Counted from the first letter of the stretch, positions 50,683 through 59,815 are shown. The stretch is 64,000 nt of DNA from Hyphomicrobiales bacterium (GCA_003169835.1 PNAI01000030.1:62001-126000), one strand, 5' to 3'. Made by a program: numbers and translations. Notes: a model not told the origin generated them from the letters alone.

Positions 50683-51630
50683 ATGACGTCGCATCGCATA
50701 GACACCCACCATCATCACTATCCCAAGGCCTATGTCAGTAAGGTTGACGACGTCCTGCGGCGCACCTCACATGCCTTCTATCCGCGGCTGACGAAGTGGC
50801 AGCCGAGCCAGGCGATCGAGGCCATGGACAAAGACGGCATCGCCGTGTCGGTGCTGTCGATCGGAACGCCCAGCGTGTGGCTGGGCGAGGCTGCGGCGTC
50901 GCGCGCGCTGGCACGCGAATGCAATGACGCCAGCGCGAAGATGCAGGCCGACTGCAAGGGCCGCTTCGGGCATTTCGCGACCATTCCACTGCCGGACACC
51001 GACGGCAGCCTGCGCGAGATTGAATATCTCTTCGACACGCTTCATGCCGACGGCATCGCGCTGGCCACCAATTACGACGACAAGTACCCGGGCGAGGAAG
51101 CGTTCGCGCCGGTGTTCGACGAACTCAACCGGCGCAAAGCGGTGGTTTATTTCCATCCCACCGCCGCAAGCTTCGCTTTCAACCGGGTCAAGGATATTCC
51201 GCCGCCGACGCTTGAGTTTCCATTCGACACCACGCGTACCATCGTCAGCCTGATGTTCAGCGGCACGTTCGCGCGCTGCCCCAATATCCGATGGATCTTT
51301 TCGCACGGCGGCGGCGCGCTGCCGATGCTCGCGGGCCGCGTCGTCGGGCTCGCGCGAAACCGCCCCGAGCTTGCTGCGCGCGTGCCCAATGGCGTGATGG
51401 CGGAATTGCGCAAGCTCTATTACGACGTGGTTGGTATTGGCACGCGCGGCGCGTTCACTGCCTTGAAAGAAATCGCCGACCCGTCGCGGCTTTTGTTCGG
51501 CACGGATTTCCCGTTCTGGTCGCCGCACGAAACTATCGAAGCGCTCGCGGGAATGGGGCTCGCGCCGGCTGAACTCGCCGCCATCGAGCGCGGCAATGCG
51601 CTCGCGTTGCTGCCGGGGTTGAAAGCCTAG
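50683..51630 (+). CDS. Amidohydrolase/ACMSD-like decarboxylase family protein
   Basis: A 315-residue TIM-barrel protein. Metal ligands are visible as THHHHYP (residues 8-14) and FHPT near 162. FSHGGGALP near 206 holds another His, and LLFGTDFPFW near 272 holds the conserved Asp. The family contains aminocarboxymuconate-semialdehyde decarboxylase, gamma-resorcylate decarboxylase and related enzymes. It ends four bases inside the convergent ABC ATPase gene. Confidence 0.9.
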   Translation: MTSHRIDTHHHHYPKAYVSKVDDVLRRTSHAFYPRLTKWQPSQAIEAMDKDGIAVSVLSIGTPSVWLGEAAASRALARECNDASAKMQADCKGRFGHFATIPLPDTDGSLREIEYLFDTLHADGIALATNYDDKYPGEEAFAPVFDELNRRKAVVYFHPTAASFAFNRVKDIPPPTLEFPFDTTRTIVSLMFSGTFARCPNIRWIFSHGGGALPMLAGRVVGLARNRPELAARVPNGVMAELRKLYYDVVGIGTRGAFTALKEIADPSRLLFGTDFPFWSPHETIEALAGMGLAPAELAAIERGNALALLPGLKA

Positions 51631-52367
51631 TACTGCAATATCTTCGACAAAAACATCTGCGCGCGCTCGCTGCGCGGGCTGCCAAAGAATTCTTCTGTGG
51701 GTGCGTCCTCGACGATTTCGCCCTTGTCCATGAACACCACGCGGCGCGCGACCTGACGCGCGAAGCCCATCTCATGGGTGACGACGATCATGGTCATGCC
51801 GTCGCGCGCGAGGCCAACCATGACATCGAGCACTTCTTTGATCATCTCCGGATCGAGCGCCGAAGTCGGCTCATCGAACAGCATGGCGATCGGATCCATG
51901 GCGAGCGCGCGGGCGATCGCCACGCGCTGCTGCTGACCGCCGGAAAGCTCGCCGGGAAATTTTTCAGCCTGGTCGCGCAGGCCGACGCGATCGAGCAACC
52001 GCATGCCGTTCTCGTGCGCCTCGCCGGAGCTACGTCCGAGCACCTTGATTTGTGCGAGCACGAGGTTGCGCATGACCGTCAAATGCGGGAACAGCTCAAA
52101 ATGCTGAAACACCATGCCGATACGCGCGCGCAGCTTCGGCAGGTTGGTCTTGGGATCTCCAACAGAAATGCCATCCACCGTGATCGCACCCTGCGTGAAC
52201 GGCTCCAGCCCGTTGACGCATTTGATCAACGTCGATTTGCCTGAGCCGGATGGGCCGCACACCACGACGACCTCGCCTTTACCGACTTTCGTGGAGCAGC
52301 GGTTGAGAACCTGGAAAGGGCCGTACCATTTGCTCACTTCGTTAATGTCAATTTGGATGTCGGTCAC
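51627..52367 (-). CDS. Polar amino acid ABC transporter ATP-binding protein (GltL/GlnQ-like)
   Basis: A 246-residue ATPase; the start is a GTG at 52367, which gives the family's usual length (the frame remains open far upstream through the permease gene). Walker A GPSGSGKST, the Q-loop FQHFELFPHLTVMRN, signature LSGGQQQRVAIARAL and Walker B MLFDEPTSALDPE are intact. It is the last gene of the four-gene importer. Confidence 0.93.
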   Translation of the reverse strand: MTDIQIDINEVSKWYGPFQVLNRCSTKVGKGEVVVVCGPSGSGKSTLIKCVNGLEPFTQGAITVDGISVGDPKTNLPKLRARIGMVFQHFELFPHLTVMRNLVLAQIKVLGRSSGEAHENGMRLLDRVGLRDQAEKFPGELSGGQQQRVAIARALAMDPIAMLFDEPTSALDPEMIKEVLDVMVGLARDGMTMIVVTHEMGFARQVARRVVFMDKGEIVEDAPTEEFFGSPRSERAQMFLSKILQY

Positions 52368-52384
52368 GGCGGTTGCGCTCGATG

Positions 52385-53077
52385 TCAGCGAATGATGGCG
52401 GTGCGATGGGAGAGTGCACGCACGCCTTGTGAAGCGGCAAACGAAATTACGAAATAGACCACGGCCGCGAATAGATACATCTCGACCAAACGCCCATCGC
52501 GCTGCGCCACCTTGGACGCAGCGCCCAAAAAATCCGTGATCGAGAGCACGTACACGAGCGAAGTATCCTGAAACAAAATGATGGTCTGGGTGAGCAACAC
52601 GGGAAGCATGTTGCGAAAGGCCTGCGGGAGCACGATGTAGCCCATGGTTTGCGGATAGGACATGCCGAGCGCCTGCGCGGCCGCGAGCTGACCGCGGGAG
52701 ATCGATTGAATTCCGGCACGCATGATCTCGCAGAAATAAGCCGCCTCGAACAGCGTAAACGCCACCAGCGACGAGGTGAAATAGCCCACTTGGATCGGCC
52801 GTTCGGCGCCGGTGAGCCACTGCCCGATATACGGCACCAGGAAATAGAACCAGAAAATCATCAGCACGAGCGGCACCGAGCGCATCAGGTTGACGTATCC
52901 CGTGGCCGGCACCGCGAGCAAAGGAAAGCCAGAAAGCCGCATGAGCGCGAGCATCGTGCCGAAGACGATGCCGCCCGCGGTCGCAAGCGCGGTCAATATG
53001 AGCGTGAATGTCATGCCGTCGAAAAACAGATACCGCAATGAGCGGGCGATCACATCAAAATCGAAATTCGCGAACAT
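52385..53077 (-). CDS. Polar amino acid ABC transporter permease (GltK-like)
   Basis: A 230-residue membrane protein of the HisMQ/GlnP family, with LMRSVPLVLMIFWFYF near residue 65 and RAGIQSISRGQLAAAQALGMSYPQTMGYIVLPQA near 130, the ATPase-contact loop. GAGGATC precedes the ATG. It starts eight bases after the first permease's stop. Confidence 0.94.
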   Translation of the reverse strand: MFANFDFDVIARSLRYLFFDGMTFTLILTALATAGGIVFGTMLALMRLSGFPLLAVPATGYVNLMRSVPLVLMIFWFYFLVPYIGQWLTGAERPIQVGYFTSSLVAFTLFEAAYFCEIMRAGIQSISRGQLAAAQALGMSYPQTMGYIVLPQAFRNMLPVLLTQTIILFQDTSLVYVLSITDFLGAASKVAQRDGRLVEMYLFAAVVYFVISFAASQGVRALSHRTAIIR

Positions 53078-53085
53078 CTCGATCC

Positions 53086-53832
53086 TCAGTGCGCAGCGGC
53101 GGGCGATGCGCCGATGAAACCCGACACGGCGGTGCGTCGCTCAAGCGCGCGCATGGCAAATGTCACCGCAATATTGATGACGATGTAGATCACGGTCGCG
53201 GCGGTGAAGGCCTCGAACACCTGGAACGAGAATTCCTGCATAGAACGCGCGCGCGCTGTGAGCTCCATTAGTCCAATGGTGAGCGCCACCGAGCTGTTCT
53301 TGATGATGTTGAGAAGCTCGGAGGTGAGCGGCGGCAGCATGATGCGATAAGCCATGGGCAAGAGCACGAAGCCGTAGGCTTGCGGCAACGTTAAGCCCAG
53401 CGCGAGCGCGGCCAGGCGCTGGCCCTGCGCGAGACTCAAAATACCGGCACGCACCTGCTCGGCGACGCGCGCGGATGTATAGAAGCCGAGCGCGACCACC
53501 GCCGTGTAGAACGACGCATTGGGCTGTTGCTTGAGCCAGGTTCCGATCGCTTGCGGCACCACCTCCGGCAGCACGAAATACCAGAGGAACATCTGGACCA
53601 GGAGCGGAATGTTACGGAACAGTTCGACGTAAGCATTGCCGAGCCGCACCAGCCAGGCATTGGGCGTGGTGCGAATGACACCGATGATCGAGCCGAAGAG
53701 GAGCGCCAGACACCAGGCGAAGAACGCGGTCGCAAGCGTCCAGGTGGTGCCAAGCAGCAGTGTCTGCAAATAGCTATGGGCGCCATCCGGGGAAATGTCC
53801 CAGAAAATCCCCCAGTTCCAATGGTAGTTCAA
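53086..53832 (-). CDS. Polar amino acid ABC transporter permease (GltJ-like)
   Basis: A 248-residue HisMQ-family permease starting at TTG 53832 behind AGAGGA. It has YVELFRNIPLLVQMFLWYF near residue 68 and RAGILSLAQGQRLAALALGLTLPQAYGFVLLPMA near 130. Its N-terminus NYHWNWGIFWDI resembles GltJ proteins. It pairs with the second permease. Confidence 0.93.
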   Translation of the reverse strand: MNYHWNWGIFWDISPDGAHSYLQTLLLGTTWTLATAFFAWCLALLFGSIIGVIRTTPNAWLVRLGNAYVELFRNIPLLVQMFLWYFVLPEVVPQAIGTWLKQQPNASFYTAVVALGFYTSARVAEQVRAGILSLAQGQRLAALALGLTLPQAYGFVLLPMAYRIMLPPLTSELLNIIKNSSVALTIGLMELTARARSMQEFSFQVFEAFTAATVIYIVINIAVTFAMRALERRTAVSGFIGASPAAAH

Positions 53833-53864
53833 ACGCGTCCTCTGGCGTTGCCGACAAAATTAAA

Positions 53865-54770
53865 TTAATACGCCGCCGGATCGCCGCTGTCGGTTGGATT
53901 GACGACGACTTTCTTGAATGCCGCGCTCATCGGCAAGTTGAGGTTGACGCCCTTGGGCGGGATGGCTTTGAGAAACCACTTGTCGTAGATCGCGTTGATG
54001 GCGCCGCTCTTGTAGATGGCGACCATGGCCGCATCGACGACCTTCTTGAACGCCGGATCGTCGCGCCGAAGCATGATGCCATAGGGTTCGACCGAGAGCG
54101 CGTCGGCGGAGATCACATAATCCTTGGGCGATTTCGAGGTCGCGACCAGACTGAAGAGCAAAATGTCATCCATCACGAAGGCCGCAGCGCGATCGGTCTC
54201 CACCATCAGGAAGGCCTCAGCGTGGTCCTTGGCGGTGAGAATGTTCAAGCCGAGATTTTTCTGGCTGTTGATTTCGGTGATCTGCTTGATGTTGGTGGTG
54301 CCTGACGTCGAGACGATGGTCTTACCTTTGAGATCGTCGACGGTCTTGAACTTCGACGATAGCTTGGAGACGAAGCGGTTGGCGGTGACGAAATGGGTGA
54401 TGGTGAAGGCCACCTGCTTCTGGCGATCGAGATTGTTGGTGGTAGAGCCGCATTCGAGATCGACCGTGCCGTTTGCCATCAGCGGAATGCGCGTCGCCGA
54501 AGTGACCGGGTTGAGCTTGACCTCGAGCTTGGCGAGCTTGAGATCCCGCTTCACGGAATCGATGATGCGGCTGCAGAGGTCCATGGCGTAGCCGATCACC
54601 TGCTGCTTGTCGTCGTAGTAGGAGAACGGCACCGACGATTCGCGGTGGCCGAGCGTGATGGTACCGGTGTCCTTGATCTTCTTGAGCGTGCCGGTGAGGT
54701 CCTGCGCGAACGCTTGAGCTGAGAATAAACTCGCGGCGGCGGCCGCCGGCAGCATGAATTTAGCAAACAT
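53865..54770 (-). CDS. Amino acid ABC transporter substrate-binding protein (GltI/family 3)
   Basis: A 301-residue periplasmic protein with a signal peptide ending SAQAFAQ near residue 22. The mature part begins LTGTLKKIKDTGTITLGHRESSVPFSYYDDKQQVIGYAMDL, a family-3 solute-binding start very close to glutamate/aspartate-binding GltI. GGGAG precedes the ATG. The neighbouring arginine/ornithine genes raise the possibility of a basic amino acid ligand, but sequence similarity points to Glu/Asp. Confidence 0.92.
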   Translation of the reverse strand: MFAKFMLPAAAAASLFSAQAFAQDLTGTLKKIKDTGTITLGHRESSVPFSYYDDKQQVIGYAMDLCSRIIDSVKRDLKLAKLEVKLNPVTSATRIPLMANGTVDLECGSTTNNLDRQKQVAFTITHFVTANRFVSKLSSKFKTVDDLKGKTIVSTSGTTNIKQITEINSQKNLGLNILTAKDHAEAFLMVETDRAAAFVMDDILLFSLVATSKSPKDYVISADALSVEPYGIMLRRDDPAFKKVVDAAMVAIYKSGAINAIYDKWFLKAIPPKGVNLNLPMSAAFKKVVVNPTDSGDPAAY

Positions 54771-54948
54771 GGTGAGACTCCCTTACCGCATCGATGGCGA
54801 TCTCGCGCCGAACCCGTTATCGAAGGGCTGGGCACGCGAGGTCAAGCGATATGGGAGTATAGCCGATCGAAAAACCGCGTCCCATACGGTCAGCGGCCGT
54901 GCAGGCAGATCTAGAGGCTCACACTAAAGTGATAAATGGGCGGTCGGC

Positions 54949-55845
54949 CTAGGCCGCAGCGTTTTTGACCGCATCGCGCATTCTGGCCGAGCGAATGTCG
55001 AGCCGCAGCGTGAGGCAGAAGGCGCTGCCGCCGCTGCGCAGGAATGCGTTGAGCGGCGTCGCGATGATGCGGTAGCCATGCCGTTCGATTGCGGCGCGCA
55101 GAACATCACTACATCCGGAAAGCATGACGGTATCGTCAATGGAAACTGCGTTGGCCGCGAGCAGGCGCGCATCGTCGAACTTGATTTCGATGCGCTTTTC
55201 GGCCGGCACGCGCCGGCGAATCTCCGAGCGTCCCGCTGCCGTGAAGGCATTCGGATAATAGATCACTTCGCCGCGGGGCAGCGGACGCATCGCGGTGTCC
55301 ATGTGGTAGAAACGGGCATCGGCAAGTTCCAATGCAACCACGTCCACGCCGAATTCGCGTTCGACGATGGGTCGCGCGCCGGCATCGGAGCGCTGGCCGT
55401 ATCCCATCCAGAAATGATTTCGCGTGGGGTCCCAGACGCAGTCGCCAGCGCCTTCGAGCACAATCCCTTCGGGAAGCTTGCTGACGGCCGTCAATAGACC
55501 GCGATCTTTGAGCGCGCTAAACGCGGCTTCATAGTGCGGCTCTTCCGCTTGGCGCTCGGCATGCCGAAAGCGCGCCAGCAGGGCTTTGCCGTCAAGCACG
55601 ACAGCGGCGTTGGCGGTAAACACCAGATCCGGAAGGCCGGGCACCGCGGGAACCAAATCAATCTCGGCGCCCAAATCTTGCATTGCGCGATGCAGACGGT
55701 CCCATTCCTTGCGCGAAGCCGCAGCAAACTTGCGGTCGTCACGCGCCCAGCGTTTCGGGTCCATCCACGGATTGATCGCGTACGTCACCGCGAAATGCTC
55801 TGGCGCGCACATCAGGAAGCGAGCTTTGGGTTGTGAGTGAGTCAT
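54949..55845 (-). CDS. Guanidine-modifying hydrolase (dimethylargininase / arginine dihydrolase-like)
   Basis: A 298-residue pentein-fold protein from ATG 55845 (GGGAGG upstream). The catalytic His181 (FYHMDTAM) and Cys277 (GGSAFCLTL) are present, with FTANAAVV (Asn79) and LEGAGD (Glu131, Asp135) lining the guanidine site. This is the pattern of dimethylarginine dimethylaminohydrolase and of arginine dihydrolase-type enzymes. It follows ornithine aminotransferase after 11 bases, which would make an ornithine-forming reaction logical. The sequence alone does not separate citrulline-forming from ornithine-forming enzymes. Confidence 0.82.
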   Translation of the reverse strand: MTHSQPKARFLMCAPEHFAVTYAINPWMDPKRWARDDRKFAAASRKEWDRLHRAMQDLGAEIDLVPAVPGLPDLVFTANAAVVLDGKALLARFRHAERQAEEPHYEAAFSALKDRGLLTAVSKLPEGIVLEGAGDCVWDPTRNHFWMGYGQRSDAGARPIVEREFGVDVVALELADARFYHMDTAMRPLPRGEVIYYPNAFTAAGRSEIRRRVPAEKRIEIKFDDARLLAANAVSIDDTVMLSGCSDVLRAAIERHGYRIIATPLNAFLRSGGSAFCLTLRLDIRSARMRDAVKNAAA

Positions 55846-55856
55846 TTGACCCTCCC

Positions 55857-57080
55857 TCATGCCGCCACGGACGGACGCGGCATCTTGGCGAGTTCGGACA
55901 CAACTTCCTCAAAGCGATCGAGCGCCAGATCCAAATCGTCTCGCCCGATGATCAGCGGCGGCGCCATGCGCACGACGGTGTGATGCGTTTCCTTTGACAG
56001 GACTCCCTTGGTCAACAGCCGCTCGCAGACATGGCGCGCGCTTGCGAAATTCGGATCGATCTCGGCGCCTACCCATAGTCCGCGCCCGCGGATTTCCTTC
56101 ACGGCGGGGCTTTGGATTGCGCGCAAGCGCCCGAGCATGTGGGTGCCCAGCTCGCGGCTGCGCTCGACGAGGCCCTCGTCGCGAATGATGCGAAGGGCTT
56201 CAAGGCCAACGGTCGCGGCCAGCGGATTGCCGCCAAAGGTCGATCCGTGCGAGCCTGGGGTGAACACATCCATGAGTTCCTGCCGGCCAACGAAAGCGGA
56301 AACCGGCAGCACGCCGCCGCCGAGCGCCTTGCCCAGGATCACACCGTCGGGTTTGATCTTTTCGTGTTGGAACGCAAACCACGCGCCGGTGCGGCCGAGG
56401 CCGGATTGGACCTCGTCGAGAATCAGCAGCACACGATTGGCATCGCAGATGCGGCGCAGGCCAATCAAATATCCGGCCGGCGGCACGATGATGCCAGCCT
56501 CTCCCTGAATGGGTTCAACCATGACTGCGGCCGTGTTCGGTGTGATCGCGCGTTCCACGGCCCCGAGATCGCCAAAGGGCACCGAGGGGAAGCCCGGCGC
56601 GAACGGGCCGAAGCCGTCGCGGTATTCGGGCTCGGATGAAAATCCAATAATGGTCGTCGTGCGGCCGTGGAAATTACCGTCGGCGACGATGATCTCGGCG
56701 CGGTCTTTGGGAATGCCTTTGACGCGATAGCCCCAGCGGCGCGCGGCTTTGATCGCGGTCTCGACGGCTTCCGCGCCGGTGTTCATGGGAAGCGCCGCGT
56801 CGAGTTCGGTGACGCGGCAAATCTCTTTCAGAAACGGACCAAGCCGATCGTTGTAATAGGCGCGCGAGGGTACCGCGAGACGCAGCGCTTGCGTGGTCAA
56901 CGCTGCAAGAATGCGCGGATGGCCATGACCATGACTGGCCGCCGAATAGGCACTCATCATGTCGATGTAGCGCCGGCCTTCGACGTCCCACAGATACGCG
57001 CCCTCGCCCCGCGCCAGCACGACGGGAAGCGGCGCATAGTTGTGCGCCGAGAATTTATTCTCGAGTTCGATGGCGGTCAT
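55857..57080 (-). CDS. rocD: Ornithine aminotransferase (ornithine-oxo-acid transaminase)
   Basis: A 407-residue class III aminotransferase from ATG 57080, with AGGAGTTACGCC before it. It has NYAPLPVVLARGEGAYLWDVEGRRYIDMMSAYSA, LPMNTGAEAVETAIKAARRWGY, EPIQGEAGIIVPP, LILDEVQSGLGRTG and the PLP-lysine region ILGKALGGG, all typical of ornithine aminotransferase. It would convert ornithine and 2-oxoglutarate to glutamate semialdehyde and glutamate. It is the first gene of a likely operon with the pentein enzyme and perhaps the amino acid importer. Confidence 0.9.
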   Translation of the reverse strand: MTAIELENKFSAHNYAPLPVVLARGEGAYLWDVEGRRYIDMMSAYSAASHGHGHPRILAALTTQALRLAVPSRAYYNDRLGPFLKEICRVTELDAALPMNTGAEAVETAIKAARRWGYRVKGIPKDRAEIIVADGNFHGRTTTIIGFSSEPEYRDGFGPFAPGFPSVPFGDLGAVERAITPNTAAVMVEPIQGEAGIIVPPAGYLIGLRRICDANRVLLILDEVQSGLGRTGAWFAFQHEKIKPDGVILGKALGGGVLPVSAFVGRQELMDVFTPGSHGSTFGGNPLAATVGLEALRIIRDEGLVERSRELGTHMLGRLRAIQSPAVKEIRGRGLWVGAEIDPNFASARHVCERLLTKGVLSKETHHTVVRMAPPLIIGRDDLDLALDRFEEVVSELAKMPRPSVAA

Positions 57081-57274
57081 GGCGTAACTCCTGTGCGGAT
57101 CGTCCACTTCAGGGCAGATCGTCTTCATCCAGATTCTATATGGGTGCGACTTCCAATTTGCTAATAGCGCCAAAGACGCGCCCGCCGGTTTCGCCGATGC
57201 GTTAGGCAATTGCTTCCAATTCCGTCGTGTGAGGCCGTGCGCGCGGCGAAAACCGCCGTCGGCTTAAGCATGTG

Positions 57275-57287
57275 ACAAAATATTTGT
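57275..57287. promoter_or_regulatory. AT-rich palindrome upstream of rocD, possible Lrp site
   Basis: ACAAA-ATA-TTTGT is a perfect dyad in an AT-rich patch, with TTAAGC repeats flanking it. It lies between the Lrp-type gene and rocD. Lrp proteins bind degenerate AT-rich dyads; the link is inferred. Confidence 0.3.
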
Positions 57288-57312
57288 TAAGCGTAAATCG
57301 CCTTAAAGCGGC

Positions 57313-57810
57313 TCAGCCCGGTTTGCGCGCGAGCAGCAACTCCGGATAACCGCCAAACGGGCGAACGGCGCGTAGCGCGACGTGACTGACGATGCGCGCA
57401 ATCCCGAGGCTTGGATCATCGATCAGGCGGGTGGTCAACGCTTGATAATCGGCAAGGTCGGCGCAAACAAACCGCGCGATGTAATCCACCGTGCCGCTGA
57501 CTTCCCAGCACTCCACGACTTCCTCGATCGCGGCGAGGCGCTTCTCAAACTGGCCTTGCTGCGCCTGCTTCTCCAAGACGATCTCCGCAAAAACGTTGAC
57601 CGGCCGCGAGAGCTGGCCGAGCTCCAGCAAGGCCCGATAGCCGGTGATGATGCCGGCCGCCTCGAGGCGGCGGACGCGTTCCAGGCACGCGCGCGAGGAC
57701 AGCTTGACCAGGCGCGCGAGTTTTTCGACGGTCGAGCGGCCATCGTGCTGAAGCGCGACCAGAATCTTGATATCGATTTGATCCAATGCGGGCGGACGCT
57801 TGGCGTTCAT
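57313..57810 (-). CDS. Lrp/AsnC-family transcriptional regulator
   Basis: A 165-residue protein from ATG 57810 (GGAGA upstream). The N-terminal helix-turn-helix is LDQIDIKILVALQHDGRSTVEKLARLVKLSSRACLERVRRLEAAGIITGY, and the RAM ligand domain follows (VVECWEVSGTVDYIARFVCADL). Such regulators often control arginine/ornithine catabolism in alphaproteobacteria. Its position just upstream of rocD on the same strand supports this role here. Confidence 0.92.
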   Translation of the reverse strand: MNAKRPPALDQIDIKILVALQHDGRSTVEKLARLVKLSSRACLERVRRLEAAGIITGYRALLELGQLSRPVNVFAEIVLEKQAQQGQFEKRLAAIEEVVECWEVSGTVDYIARFVCADLADYQALTTRLIDDPSLGIARIVSHVALRAVRPFGGYPELLLARKPG

Positions 57811-57845
57811 CGGCGGCGTCTCCGGTGCATGATGCGAACGCTCCG

Positions 57846-58640
57846 TCAACCGAGCGCCTCGTCCTTGACCGCCACCGTATAGTTGAGGCTGAGCCGGCCG
57901 CCGTCAGGGTAGATCGTCTGCCCGGTAATGTAGCTTGCTTCACTCGACGCCAGGAATAAGGCGACGGAGGCAATTTCCTCGGGCTCGCCGATGCGCCCCA
58001 GTGGCGTGCGCGAGAGGAGCTTACGCTTTGCGTCCTTGTCGGTCGCGATGGTTTTCAAAATGTCGGTCATGATCGAGCCGGGACCGATGGCATTGACCCG
58101 AATGCCATAAGGCGCAAGCGAGAGCGCCATCACCTTGGTGAGCTGGTCGAGCCCGCCTTTCGAGACGCAATAGGGAACCTGATTGGGGATCGCGACCACG
58201 CCGTTGATCGAGCTCATGTTGATGATGGCTCCCGGTGGTCGTCCCGCCTTGACCTGGGAAACCATTCTCTTGGCCGCGGCTTGTCCCGTCAAAAACGCGC
58301 CCTTGAGATTGACGCGCAGCACGCGGTCGAAATCAGCCTCGCCGATGTCGAGGAAATCGGCGGCGTGAACGATCCCGGCATTGCTGACCAGAATATCGAT
58401 GCCGCCGAAAACATCGCAGGTTTCAGCAACGAGCCGCTCAACGCTGTTGCGGTCGCCAACGTCCGCCGCGACGAACCGGCAATCCGCCTTGCCGAACGAA
58501 CCGGCCGCCGCTTGCCCGGTGGTTACGTTGATATCGGCGATGGCAACCTTCGCGCCCTCGGCAATGAAGCGTTTCGCGATCGCAAGACCGATGCCGCGCG
58601 CCCCGCCGGTCACCAACGCAATCTTGTTCTGGAGTTTCAT
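57846..58640 (-). CDS. Short-chain dehydrogenase/reductase (SDR) family protein
   Basis: A 264-residue classical SDR: cofactor motif VTGGARGIG (residues 10-18), SNAGI, the Ser of INMSSINGV near residue 143 and the catalytic YCVSK near 157. C-terminal ITGQTIYPDGG is typical of 3-oxoacyl-ACP reductase-like or sugar/polyol dehydrogenases. It runs into the Lrp gene with a 35-base gap, so both may be on one transcript. Upstream are two inverted repeats that could be operators. Confidence 0.92.
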   Translation of the reverse strand: MKLQNKIALVTGGARGIGLAIAKRFIAEGAKVAIADINVTTGQAAAGSFGKADCRFVAADVGDRNSVERLVAETCDVFGGIDILVSNAGIVHAADFLDIGEADFDRVLRVNLKGAFLTGQAAAKRMVSQVKAGRPPGAIINMSSINGVVAIPNQVPYCVSKGGLDQLTKVMALSLAPYGIRVNAIGPGSIMTDILKTIATDKDAKRKLLSRTPLGRIGEPEEIASVALFLASSEASYITGQTIYPDGGRLSLNYTVAVKDEALG

Positions 58641-58655
58641 GTCGCGCTCCAGAGA

Positions 58656-58705
58656 ACGAACTTGCAGTTCGTCGGGATCTGGTTGGGCCTCGAATCTTTA
58701 GATTC
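58656..58705 (-). promoter_or_regulatory. Two inverted repeats upstream of the SDR gene
   Basis: ACGAACT-TGC-AGTTCGT (58656-58672) has perfect 7-base arms just upstream of the ribosome site. GAATCT-TT-AGATTC (58692-58705) has perfect 6-base arms 20 bases further out. Both could bind a dimeric repressor or activator. The regulator is unknown. Confidence 0.45.
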
Positions 58706-59092
58706 TAACACATGCACCAGCAAAGCGACGAGATTTTTCGTTTGCAACGACCGTCGTGGCCAAACGGCCGGATTACATGCCGTGCTGGAAACGAGCCCGC
58801 GAAAAAGGCTGGCGGAGAGGGAGGCCGCTTTGTTTAGGGCCGGCACTAACAGGAGCCAGTTCTGTATTGTAGGCGTTGTAGGATGTCACAATTATGCGGT
58901 GTGCGTTTATGGGGACGGAAATTTCCGCAGCATTACCGATACTGCTTTTGATGGCAACGGACGTTTGCGCTGCACCGGCGTCCATCAGAATTGTTGCAAT
59001 CGGTGCAAGCAATACGCCGGGCTGGGGTGTATCTTCGCAAGATACTAACGGCAGTTAATTGTAGTTATTGTCAATCGAAAGGAGCACCCCGT
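58706..59092. other. Noncoding or decayed stretch before the CAP gene
   Basis: About 390 bases without a convincing gene. A plus-strand frame to 59048 ends with a Cys-rich tail, but it has no credible start and runs antisense through the SDR gene, so it is not called. GC content falls towards 59.0 kb. Confidence 0.5.
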
Positions 59093-59590
59093 ATGCTTGC
59101 AGCTTTCATGCTCGGAATTGGAATGGCCGCTTGCCCGGCCCATCAGGAGCCACTGACCCAACAGCCGAGCTGTGATGTTAGCCTTGTCGCTGCGTCGCAG
59201 GTCCAAGTTAATGCCCACGCTCTCGCGTCGATCATTTCCGCCTTCCGCCGCGAGCACGGACTTGGGCCGGTGACTGTCGATCCGGACCTGAATCGCTTTG
59301 CCCAGGCGCATGCTCGCACAATGGCCGCCCATAACATGATGGGGCACGATGTCGGCACCAGTTTCTCGGAGCGGCGGCGCAGCCTCCGCGCTCGGATCGT
59401 CGTTGAGAATGTCGGCGCCGCATACAACAATGTCGCCGAGGCTTTCGCAAGCTGGCGCGATTCGCCTGGTCATCGGGCCAATATGCTGGACCCGGACATG
59501 ACGCGGATGGGCATCGGGGCGGCCCCTACATCCGATACCTATTACAAATCTTTCTGGGCATTGGTCATGGCCTCGCCCAATCGGAGGTAG
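59093..59590 (+). CDS. CAP/SCP-domain secreted protein
   Basis: A 165-residue protein starting at ATG 59093 with AAAGGAG upstream. A short signal (MLAAFMLGIGMAAC) ends at Cys14, a plausible lipidation site. The CAP domain follows from about residue 40 with the putative site residues His80/His85 (AHNMMGHD), Glu105 (ENVG) and His127 (SPGHRANM). Bacterial CAP proteins are extracytoplasmic and may bind lipids or peptides; most are uncharacterised. Confidence 0.87.
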   Translation: MLAAFMLGIGMAACPAHQEPLTQQPSCDVSLVAASQVQVNAHALASIISAFRREHGLGPVTVDPDLNRFAQAHARTMAAHNMMGHDVGTSFSERRRSLRARIVVENVGAAYNNVAEAFASWRDSPGHRANMLDPDMTRMGIGAAPTSDTYYKSFWALVMASPNRR

Positions 59591-59815
59591 CGGACAAGGA
59601 AAATCCGGCATCGAAGCGAACGCCGACCGACGCCGGCATAACGGAAGCCATCAGCTTTGATGGAGGCGACGAAGTTGTGTCATCGCGCAGATTTGGGCTG
59701 GGGCCGGTACAAATAAAGTTACATGGCCGGTCTTCCATTTAGAACTTTACACTTGATCCCGCGGCCAAGTAAATTATGCGCAGCGGGGCGTTGCAGTCAT
59801 CGGGGGTGTTTTGCC

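Noticed and set aside
58281-59048. Cys-rich plus-strand open frame ending at 59048
   Set aside because: Most of it is antisense to the SDR gene and there is no start or ribosome site near the Cys-rich part.
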